From assembly GCF_000003605.2 (NCBI RefSeq), contig NW_003132896.1, positions 13,360 through 53,097 on the forward strand: DNA of 39,738 nucleotides, written 5' to 3'. The position numbers were made by a program, and so were the translations under genes. Every line of letters begins with the position of its first letter. Positions within the stretch are counted from its first letter, which is position 1. Shown here one piece after another: positions 10,009 through 19,528 of the stretch. This DNA is from Saccoglossus kowalevskii. Lineage: Eukaryota > Hemichordata > Enteropneusta > Harrimaniidae. The notes beneath the pieces are model-generated. The model was given only the letters and a program-made list of their open reading frames with translations, did not search any database and was not told the origin of the DNA.

Positions 10009-12659
10009 CTGGAAGAAAATATACAATACAACAATTAATATAATTGGGATGATTTGTCTTGCGAGTGTACTTCACTTTCATAAGGTTAAGGTAAACAATA
10101 ATAACACAATCTGCACAATACTACACTAGGCATGAGATCAATCGAGAGTAAAAGTTTTATAAACAATACACTAGAAAATAAAAGATCAGTAGAATTGAAT
10201 ACACTTGTGAGCAAACTTTTTCAACGCGAAAGTAAACTTTCATTATGTCTTACCAAAATAAACTTTTTCAATTACTGTGGAATACTTTATTTTCGCTGGA
10301 ATTAATTTTCGCTGAAAAGGCTTTTTGGGTGTTTTGTATGGAATTTATTTTCACTGATTTTTGATGAGCTTAATGTGAAATATAGGAAAAAATGTATATT
10401 CGCTGGATTTTATTTTCACGGAATCATCCCTTCAGCGAAAATAGCGAAAATAAATTCCAAGTGAAAATAAAGTATTCTACAGTACTTTGATTAAGGCAAT
10501 TAAAAATTTTGTCTAAAATTAAAAATGTACAAAATATATGAAGTTTTTTGTAGTAAATAGTTTCAAAAAGCAATAGGGAAAGATAGACTAAATGTGAAAA
10601 TGAAAACCGCAAATGAAATTATTAACAACATTTTCCATGTGTTAAGTTTATTTTCTGAGAAGGTGACAAAGACTGATTTGATGATCAAGATTAAGACCAA
10701 GTTTCTTTGACAACAACAATCAATGAAAGGAAGCATTGTCTGACTGTATAGACAAACTCTACACCCTGTTATCACTACAACTTAATTAAGACAAAGACTG
10801 CCTACATAAGGCACACGCCATGCTGGTGCAAAACTGCTAACGCATCCACACAATATGTAAATTATGTCTAGCATCATCAATACAAGTCTGATTTTTTTAT
10901 GACAAGTTATTGTTTCCCACACAACAGGGGATAGATTACAGAAGTGTGTCAGCTGTCTTGTCTTCCAGTGTTTTTTGGCTGGGTAAACTATGTGCTATAC
11001 TGCTAATATACCATTGTTTCATCAAACTTGAATTGAGAATTTCGGGAACCACCTGTTGCGCAGGAATTTTACAGCATGAGCACCATTTGTTAAATAATTC
11101 TACATAATGTTTATTTATATACTATGAGTAAAGTTTCTGCTCAGGGGCTATGCTGTCATCAGAATCAGAGTCATAAATTGAGAGTATTAAATTAATTTCC
11201 TAATATTGTTAACATCAGATTTCTCTCGCCCTAATGATCAATGCAAGTGACTTATTTTCTAAAACAAAATCTAAAATAAAATAATAAATAATTTTGGTTG
11301 CTAATTATAGTTTCTCAAATAATAATGTGGACATAGATGTGGATTTAAATTTAGAGAGAAATAACCTACATAATATATTTACAGCCACTGTCCATAAGTA
11401 CGATAATGTATTTCATCATCATCGAAATCACCAGGATTCAGGGAAGTGGGATGGTAATCACTATAGAATGTTCCATTTGATATTAAGGTCAACACTGACC
11501 TTGTCATGTCAGACCTTGTCCTATCAGATCCACTGTCGATACTACATGTGGCTTTTCTGCTGGAGCTACACGTGCTGCCTGAAATGTCGTCTCATAACCG
11601 CCTTCACTATCAGCGTGGGACCTCTTCATAGCTGATCGTCCAGATTTATCTAAATGACATACAACTACATGTAGGAAAAAGAATTATATTTAAAATTAGT
11701 ATTCAATAAGGAAATGAAAGATGGTATCATTGACAAACCACTAGTGAATAAATTGAAAATAAATTACAATGTAAAACAATAACAAAATACAGTATGATCA
11801 GCATAAATTATTTGTTGGGTTTTAATTTCACTATATTGACTAATAAGTAAAATGTGTTAAATTAAATCTACATGAACATGTAAAATAAAAATAGAACTTA
11901 TCGGTTCACTGGCAAATTCATAAACTTAAAAACCAGTGAATATGCTTAAATTATCAAAATAGTGAAATTAAATGTCAGTGAAAATAAATGGTTTTACAGT
12001 AGATTTAATTTAACATTCACGCAATGTCATTGATGTATTTGGTATCGTAACTCCATGAATGTATACTTTTTTATAATTTATATATGACATATTAGTGCAT
12101 ACAGCATTAGGAACCCATAATAAATAACTGAATGTACTCCATAATATATAGAAAGCTCGGTGAATATTTTGTGGACGAAAAAATTGAACGAATACACCCA
12201 ACTGTGTTATCTGGGTGTAGCCACAGACCAGAATTTGGAATCAGGAAATCATTGGGGCATACATAATATAGAAGTCAAGTGTGTTTATCATATCGTACCT
12301 TCAATTTCGTAAAATTCGCTCTGTTCTATGAGCAATGGGTAATATTCTGTCCAATCCATCTGACATTGCACAGGGAATTTTTTCCGTCTACGTCCATTCG
12401 TTCGGAATAAACTAAATTTAAGACTTCTATGTTCGACCTTCATAACGCCATGTTTGATGGCACTGGATTCGATCCGCCTCGTCAACATCTGTTTAAAATC
12501 TTTAAATTTCGAACAGTCCATAGTTTTATCACATGGCAAACATATCATGAAGTTCCAAGATTTGTAGACATCTTTTACACCACTTTTCATCAGTTTTGCA
12601 AGACAGTCGATCACAACTTTTGTCGTTTCTGCTCCATTCCGATTTGAATCCTCCGCCAT
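9672..12659 (-). CDS. SUMO-like (Rad60-SLD type) domain protein, three exons
   Basis: CDS = 12659-12299, 11578-11500, 10008-9672 on the - strand: 777 nt, 258 residues plus stop. Phases agree at both junctions (1 then 2), which is how the short middle exon was chosen. Residues 1-120 form a basic, cysteine-containing region I do not recognise (motifs YKSWNFMICLPCD near 34-46 and FRTNGRRRKKFPVQC near 85-99). Residues 121-150 are a serine-rich linker. Residues about 163-234 match the SUMO/Rad60-SLD pattern: a starting beta strand, a K-x-IFKEYC helix like SUMO's KKLKESYC, then LRFMHEGEL, then GMKDGDIIDVYF. The tail after the domain has no diglycine, so it should not be conjugated; a binding or scaffold role is inference. 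The start ATG (12659) sits in a good context, ACAACAATGG. Confidence 0.75.
10274..10483 (+). mobile_element. MITE-like element, ACTGTAAAATACTTTA family, copy 3
   Basis: A 210-bp copy with the termini ACTGTGGAATACTTTATTTT and its complement ending GTATTCTACAGT. It lies in the last intron of the SUMO-like gene. It shares the derived GTGG/TCTAC ends with the copy at 33757; by eye the two differ at only about 8-10 positions, so this subfamily is young. Confidence 0.8.
11500..11578 (-). CDS. SUMO-like protein gene, coding exon 2 (serine-rich linker)
   Basis: A 79-nt exon after the acceptor ACATTTCAG and before the donor GACAAG|GTCAGT. It reads G-STCSSSRKATCSIDSGSDRT and then RSDMT. Only this frame links the phase-1 exon 1 to the phase-2 exon 3. 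An alternative acceptor further upstream (CATTTAG at about 11650) would meet an in-frame stop. Confidence 0.6.
11789..12000 (-). mobile_element. MITE-like element of a related ACTGTAAAAC family
   Basis: Read on the - strand it starts ACTGTAAAACCATTTATTTT. Both ends contain an inverted TTTAATTTCACTAT(A/T)TTGA block. Length (212 bp) and terminus resemble the ACTGTAAAATACTTTA elements, but the interior differs. It lies in the first intron of the SUMO-like gene. Confidence 0.5.
12299..12659 (-). CDS. SUMO-like protein gene, coding exon 1
   Basis: It begins MAEDSNRNGAETTKV and ends after ...YEIE plus one base (phase 1) at the donor GAAG|GTACGA. It encodes the unrecognised N-terminal region. The ATG lies within AACAATGGCGGAGG, which also resembles a YY1 site, as in many short-leader housekeeping genes. 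Confidence 0.8.
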
Positions 12660-13063
12660 TGTTGTTCAAAATGAGAATTGACCGTGGCTTGACCCCTCTC
12701 GTCCTTTATCGGCCTTTTTTACGATCTTGAGATTTCATGCAATTTTGATAAACCAACTTCAAGCTGTCAGGAAAGAAACTGGTATATAAAGTAATTAATT
12801 TAGCTGAACGAGGAGTAGCCCCACTATACACGCAAAGAAGTGTGAATTACCGTGTGATATTAAAATGTTCTGGTTCGAGGATAATTTGAAAATGGCGCCT
12901 TCACCGCTCGACGAATCAAATTTTGTGTTACAAGAAGCATGCGTCAAAACATGCTAAATAGGATTTCAGAAGGTGTGCTGGTAGCGAACGAACGTGCTTG
13001 AGTGAACAGTTGTTATTATCGACGTAAATTCGTAGCTTATCGACATTACGTTTCTTGTTACAG
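12660..13063. promoter_or_regulatory. candidate divergent promoter
   Basis: Upstream of the - strand SUMO-like gene. On the + strand there is a TATA-like TATATAAA at 12783-12790, and GAAAATGGCGCC at about 12888-12899 resembles a YY1 site. A consensus donor CAG|GTAAGC at 13063 could end a non-coding first exon of a + strand transcript. CpG content is higher than in the surroundings. The transcription start sites are not determined. Confidence 0.4.
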
Positions 13064-13579
13064 GTAAGCATTTCTTACATTAGAATGAATGGTGTATCTG
13101 AATAACTCCTGTTTGGAAACAAAATTTGTTTTTAAAATTCGTCGGTAACCGGCGACCGGGAAAGAATTTTTGAAAAGCAACTTCCGCAGGTGAGGTTGTA
13201 ATAGTAACAAAACAATTTGAAGAAGTATCTCATTTTTTTTAATCAAAATTCTCCAGGTTATTCTTACCATATTTTTATTCGACCATTCTTTTTGATGGAT
13301 AATACGTTGCGTCACAGAGAAAAATCGTCAGCTGTCAACTTGAATCGTGCATCCCCCGCACAGCTAGCGTTGACGTTTCCGCGGTTCGTTGATTCACAAC
13401 AAAACAACAAGAAGCCATATCTTTGTAAAATAATCAAGCCAATTTTCCAAATGTTTATTAGTACTCGATCCATAAAAACATCATATAATTTGGTTTCAAC
13501 ATTGCCTGTTTTGAGTCTATAAATAAGTCTTACAGAATAGCGACAATAGCTGTTCACTTAACTAGTCTAGGTCTTGTCC

Positions 13580-13647
13580 TAACAAGCAACATAATATATA
13601 GAAATGCGAAAAAAAGATCAATTAAGTCAACTGTTTTATCGATACAG
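13580..13647 (+). ncRNA. possible non-coding 5' exon ending in a perfect donor
   Basis: The donor ACAG|GTAAGT at 13647/13648 fits the metazoan consensus perfectly and has no supported reading frame before it. It could be a 5'-untranslated exon of SSX2IP, an alternative to the donor at 13063, or a chance match. The left boundary given here is arbitrary. Confidence 0.2.
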
Positions 13648-16600
13648 GTAAGTTTGAATTTGATGACAATCGAGTGCATCAACTGTTTATTTCATAAGAA
13701 ATATCCCCATTTTGTTTTGTAAAAAACTAAATCCGATTGCATAAATGACTAAGTGCAAGGATGCATAGTATTTTAAGGTACAGGCATCTTAAGATTAGTA
13801 GCTTAAGCAGCACAGTACACTGTGGCATCAACATCAGCTACTGGGTATATGTCTGTGGATATTTTTGCTGTAACGTCTTTAGTATTTTGCGCTATGGTCA
13901 TCTGGCTATTAGCCAGGAATTTGCAACTGCCAGTCCAAAACAATTCAACTTCATGAAAAGTTAGATGGTTTTGTATGTATTTTGGTAAAATTATCAAAGA
14001 ACAATAGAAAAAGTTGCCAGTTCAAAATCAAAGTTGCCAGTCCGTTTGGTGGGTGGACTGGTGGCTGGCTAACACCCTGATGGTCATGGAGAACCTTATT
14101 ATTTTTATACATGTTAGTAAAAATTCCCAGTCTCAATCATACAAGTTCTGTAAAACCAAATAGTTTCACTCAAATTTAATTTTAATTCTGTGAAGTTCTG
14201 AGCAATTTTACTGGGTTTTTAAGTTAACTAACTTAGCAGGGAAACAGCAAGTTATTTTACATATTAACATTGATTCAATTTTAACAGCAGATTTTACTTG
14301 TAGTGAAAATAACAAAATTAATGTGTTTATAATATATGGTATGGTGTATAAATCATGGTACATGGTGCCTCGTCAAAATTGTGGGGCTTTCCTCAAATTC
14401 ATTGCTGTAACAGTTGTGAAACTCTCTCTGAATATACATGTATCAAACCATCCTGGTAATCTCCTGAAAATGCATTTTTCGTAATAACAAATTGTACATA
14501 CCTTACTTTCTTGATGAATAAACTTCACAATGACCTTAATACTGTGAGGGAAAAAACTTGCACTCAGATAGCCTGGCATGAAGAAAATGCTCCTAAAGTC
14601 CAAATTTGGGAACTAGGCAACAGATTACCATGAATCCACATGGCAGCACATTTTGTATAGACAAAACCTCATGGTATTTTTTTTTTATAATTTTGAATTA
14701 CGGTACATGTCTTGGCATTAGGTTTTAGGGGACAGATGTGGGATACGGCATAAACATAAAATGTAGTCTATATTGTGAACATTCAGTGTTCCATTCCTTC
14801 CCCTAACACTAATTTGTAATGCGCGTCGTGGATTGCACAAACAACAAAACAAGTATATTTTTTTTTTTTTTATAAATGTTTTTGTGCCAGACGACAGTTC
14901 CAGACATTGAATGTTACTGTTGTCTCTCCTGACTTGTTTTTTTTTATTGTAAGTGCAAATTGCAAGTGCTAGTGCTGACACATAGTGCATTTTGCTACAA
15001 AAGTCATTTTCTTTTTGGGACTACATGACAGGGCTGTGTGGCCATCTCCACACAGATGGCAATTTTAATGCGCTATCCTGGCGTCAACCAGGCCCGGTCG
15101 AACACAAGCACCTGCAGACATTAACCAAGGTTCCCCCAAAGTCGCATTCGTTAGTGAATGAATCTCGGCCAGTGGAATTGGCCTTTCCAATTGAGTCTGT
15201 GGCACACTCACCCAGGGTAGGGGTTGACCCTTTGATGTTCAGCCTCAGGTAGGATTTGAACTCGGGTCTACCGACCACCACTATGCTACCAACAAAACAA
15301 GTAATTACACACATTCTTATTGTAAAAGGGCAGAAAAAGTTTCAACCATGTCGCCATTTTGCATTCAACACAATCAAAGATAAATGTTGAAAGTTAGCTT
15401 GGTAATGTTATTTTATTGATAAATAGTTGATATTGTACAATATTTCTGTCCCAGGTGAAGTTTATTCGTTAAAGTATTTGGTATCTACTGATTTTATCGC
15501 TAAAATTGTTTTTTCTAGAAATTATTATGCACACCAATGCCCTTCATTATTTTTGAAATTTGCATCTGTCACTACAACATAAAATTATGAATTGCTGTAT
15601 CAAATCTATAGATATTCTGTCATGCATTTATAATGTAGAACATACCATGTGGACTTTACCTCAGTGGTAAACAAAGACACTTACTCCCTAGAATCCTGTA
15701 GGTGTGTACACATGTGTGTTTATGTATGGGCTGGGCTTGTTTTTGTTCAAGTTTTCCCTTCCCTGGTGACTCAATTGCTGTGGCACATGCTCTGTATATC
15801 GGTTCTTACATTAATTAAGTACAAAATCAATACATAGCCAGATAGTGTGAAAGAAATATTATTAACTTGTTTAACAATAATTAACTACATGTAATAGTAT
15901 ATCGTAGTTACTGTCATTCTGTTTAATAGACCATTTTAGTGTCGTAAAGTATATCATCAAATCTGCCTGTTTTGCTTGTTGTGTTCATGTTGTAATCGCT
16001 AACTATAATAGTCTACATTATTATCTATCATACCATGACTTTGGTAGGTATGTGTTAAATTTAAAGATCTGTGTAAGTGTAATCGCTCTGCACAATTTTG
16101 TGTATGGATAAACTGATAACCAATGCATCATAAAACAAGTGTTGATAACACAATCAAACAGAATATCATGTGCACCAGAAATCCACGAATTGTCAATTAA
16201 TCTAATATCACAATATTTAAAAGTACCTGCTTTTAATACCGGTAATGCAAGGTGTTGAACAATTCAATATGACCCATTCTATGAACATTTTAAAAAGTCA
16301 ACTTCATTCCTCCATCACACAAAATAAAATTAGTGCAGTTTTATATGTTGTAATCACTTAGACCCATAAACAACGTATTTGTGTTTCTGGTCGCCTCACT
16401 TTGTTTATGTTTAGCTCTGCACATAATTTTTTTTGATATCACGAGTTTAATTAATGACTATTTCAGAATAAACTAAAAAGCTACCCATGTGTGTCAGTTT
16501 TAGAAAACAAGAAACCTGACTAGAAACTCTTTTTCTTTCATAATAAGCCTGCACATTTACGATTTTGCTATGTATAAATATGCACTCTACTTTAGTTTTA

Positions 16601-17459
16601 TTTATATTCTCAAACTCAGTTATTAATCATGTAATTAATTTTTTTCTAAGAAATATAAATTTCACTATCCACATTGTTGTAAAAAACAAAAAAAACAATT
16701 TAATTCAGCTGGAACCCCCTGTGAGTGGCAGGTATTCACCATTTACAGCGGGAATGATATCATTATTATTGACTCTGTTGCCATAGCGCGTTACTCATCA
16801 TGATGAGTATTGAGCACTATGCCCAGCTGGTGTCTTGTCCACATTCATACTTTGTTTAACTCTGTAATGTAACTGTTTTTAGCTGTAATTCTGATTAGAG
16901 TAATGACACTATAATTGAATACATATATGCTGCTGGTACTCAAGTTTATTTTTTAGTGTAAAATTAAACTCTACATACAATTTTACTATATAATTGACAA
17001 TGTATTTTTTTTTCTTTTCTATGTATGACAATAATGAGAAAATTTCAGCTATAGGCGTATTTGTCCCACCCATAAGTTTTACCGGTATGATGCTTTACTC
17101 ATCAGTCTATTTTTATTTTTCCTTCGACCAATCTCAACTTGACAGAATATTTCAGTGCTATTTTTAGTTAAATATAAAAGAGTTGGTTTGTTTAGTGATG
17201 TAACTAGTCTTTAATGTATTTTCTATCAGTTTGTCCATTACATTGGAATAACATGTCAACCAGAAAATGTCAATTGTATTGTATTGTATTCGGTGAACAG
17301 GAATGGCTGCAGTGATTATAATGGGAAGTATGAATAGCTATTCTTGTTAATTTCCGTATGAAACAGCACCTTTGTTACCTGTAGACTCCTACCTGGCTGT
17401 TAGTCTGGTATTGTTCAGGTAATATTTTTACTACCTTATACTAAAATATATTTGGATAA
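13648..17459. other. gene-free stretch with scattered repeats
   Basis: No supported exon. Apart from the SINE copy at 14870-15290 I see AT-rich sequence, T-runs near 14677 and 14860, and a short palindrome ACTCATCATGATGAGT near 16792. A sequence with repeated TTGCCAGT(C/T) motifs around 13925-14075 may be another dispersed repeat. Confidence 0.3.
14870..15290 (-). mobile_element. tRNA-derived SINE, copy 2 (inverted)
   Basis: Read on the - strand, the head GGTAGCATAGTGGTGGTCGG and B box GTTCAAATCC (15261-15252) begin the element. The body and the CACTATGTGTCAGCAC tail match the copy at 4897. The 3' side ends in A-rich runs (T-runs on the + strand near 14860 and 14940), as expected of a retroposed sequence. 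Confidence 0.6.
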
Positions 17460-17770
17460 TTAGAGTACTAACAAATTTTCATTTATGGTCCGTTTAGACT
17501 CAAAATACACCATGAATATTAACGTTTGAGATATAATTTTTGGTATGTGTTGATTCTTGGATATTTTATCTTCGTCGTCCTGTACTTCGTTTATTAATTC
17601 AAACTTCCCAGTTTGCGTAAAAAGGGTGAGTAGATGGAAATACCAGTTGCATAAATCACGAAGATTGATGATTCGATTGGTGCATTTAGTGTTCTTTTCT
17701 ATGCAATATAAAATCATATCGATGCTGTGGGCGGCGAAGGGTGACAGATTGTTTTGGTTCAACAGCTCTT
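17460..17770 (-). pseudogene. open reading fragment next to the assembly gap, possible exon
   Basis: About 100 codons open on the - strand with ordinary amino-acid composition (segments RDLCNWYFHLLTLFTQTG and ELINEVQDDEDKI), ending in a TAA. There is no ATG near its beginning, so if coding it would need an upstream exon; an acceptor-like CCTGTGCCTTAAG lies at its start, and the N gap begins about 37 bp further upstream. Family not recognised. It may be an exon, a decayed element or chance. Confidence 0.25.
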
Positions 17771-17806
17771 AAGGCACAGGCAACTGACATTTCCTGAATT
17801 TTTTTG

Positions 17807-17856
17807 NNNNNNNNNNNNNNNNNNNNNNNNNNNNNNNNNNNNNNNNNNNNNNNNNN
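17807..17856. other. assembly gap of 50 N
   Basis: A run of exactly 50 N, a common placeholder length in draft assemblies. The true gap size is unknown, and sequence to the left of it may be incomplete. Confidence 0.98.
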
Positions 17857-18169
17857 TAACGTCAGTTACCGGTATAACTAAATGGGCCCTGTACAGAAGT
17901 TCACAAAAACCATTCAGTCTTTAGAAGTCACTTAGTTTATTACTAGGACGTATTCTGCTGTTACATTTCCAACCATTTGTATTTAGTATTTTCTAGAATG
18001 AAGGCAGCATTTACAGTTCATTCAAAGTTGCATTGGGATTATGTTGATACAGTGTAACTACGTCGACGTCGGTGATCTCTTACCAGTGCGCAACGTAGCC
18101 AAAATAAAAAGCATGATCAAATGAGCCAAAATAAAAAGCATGATCATCTGAACACTGCTATTACAAAAC

Positions 18170-18660
18170 TGGTAGGAGGTAATACATTCGGGGCGAAAGT
18201 ATTCAAAAATCAGTTTTTGGCTGTTGCAATGGCAGTATTGCACCAGGATTTGTTTTTCAATTAGTGACGGCACAACCTACCTGTGAAGTATGAACAAAAT
18301 CGGCCGAGCCACAATAAAATCTCAAAGGAGTTAAAAGCCGTTGCTGGTGAAACGTTAACCCAACTTTGGGGTCAGATTCCTCAGTAATGAAAAAAGATAT
18401 CAAAAATTCAAATAGTAACTTTGTGCCCACACTCAAGCTGAGTAGAATGAGCTATGTCTGAGGTGTTTTATCCCAAATTTGTAGGAGGAGATAATTTGGC
18501 ACGAAGCTATCCAAAAAAAAAGTTTTTTTGGATGTTGCTATGGCAACGATGGGCCAATTTTTGTTCAGATTTTTCCTAATAACTAGGTGAAAGTGACCTA
18601 CCTGCCAAGTTTGAGCAAAATCGGCCAAGACAAAAAAATCACAGAAGAAATAATACGTGA
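18170..18660 (+). repeat. two diverged copies of a dispersed repeat
   Basis: Two related blocks (about 18170-18330 and 18475-18660) share the order GTAGGAGG..., GTTGC(A/T)ATGGCA, ACCTACCTG(T/C), A(G/C)CAAAATCGGCC and an AAATC(T/A)CA end. A third, more diverged block with GTTGG-CAATGGCAACAG and AAAAAAATCACAGAA lies at about 37990-38125. The second block runs into a CA microsatellite. Confidence 0.5.
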
Positions 18661-18672
18661 AAACACTGGAAA

Positions 18673-18673
<1 letters not shown>

Positions 18674-18711
<38 letters not shown>
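18674..18711 (+). repeat. (CA)n microsatellite
   Basis: About 19 CA units, directly following the AAATCACAG end of the preceding dispersed repeat. This suggests the array grew from the repeat's tail. Confidence 0.95.
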
Positions 18712-18714
<3 letters not shown>

Positions 18715-19195
18715 CGTTTAAAGTCATTATAAGGGCAATCCTAGCGCAGCGGATCGCCATTAATTAATATTTCATTTTTAAAGTGTATCTTTAATTTTAT
18801 TTATTAAAATATGTACACATTATATCTAATTGGGGTGGAAATTGCCAAGCCAATTTATAAAATTATAAACAAATACTAACCATGAAATACGTCCTTGAGA
18901 AGTGTTACTGACGGAATATTTTATATTGCAATTTCTTTCAATTAGTTGTATTGCAATGCATTAGTAATAATGTAAATATATATATATACTTTATTTCATT
19001 GATGAGACTGAGTTATATATTTGTTACATACTACCAGTAGCTTCGCGGTAAGTGGGTTTCGTATTGGGTGGGTCTCGTTTACTACTTGTAGATATAAGTG
19101 ATTGCAAGACAGATTTACATGTACCGTATGCCGTATATATTACATTTTTATACTTCCCGGGGCAGTATAATGACAGATCACTTTTTATTGTTTCA

Positions 19196-19528
19196 GAATA
19201 GACTATATTCTGTTCACTGCAAGATCATGCGTTATGCCTGAAATTGAACGTAAAAACAGGACAAACAAAGGTCACAGCATCGTAGTGGCAATAAACATCG
19301 TATGGGATTCGACAAACGTGAAAGTATTTGGGGGATATTTCCATGCTTAATAATGTGCTGAACACATTTGATGATGATCAATTTCGATGAAGTACGGGTA
19401 TTCAAATGCAATATTCCCCTGTCAAAGATTGGCCTTTCGATGTGAGCTACAAAATAGAGTTCTGAAATCTATTTTTGCAGCTGACGTTTGGCGCGAGATC
19501 TCGCAGTTAAATGGAAAATCACCTATTC
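19196..19528 (+). mobile_element. CAATAG-family MITE-like element, copy 2
   Basis: It aligns with 5418-5780 over nearly its full length (shared AACGTAAAAACAGGACAAAC, TCCATGCTTAATAATGTGCT, GAGATCTCGCA and GGAAAATCACCTATT). The left terminus is eroded (AATAGACTATATTC). CpG sites present in copy 1 are often TG or CA here, as expected from methyl-CpG decay. Confidence 0.6.

Noticed and set aside
10910-11107. Possible + strand exon after CCCACACAACAG
   Set aside because: Acceptor-like, but the frame has no donor or recognisable product and lies inside an intron of the opposite-strand gene.
14992-15314. Open frames on both strands with a protein-like look
   Set aside because: They fall within the inverted SINE copy at 14870-15290.
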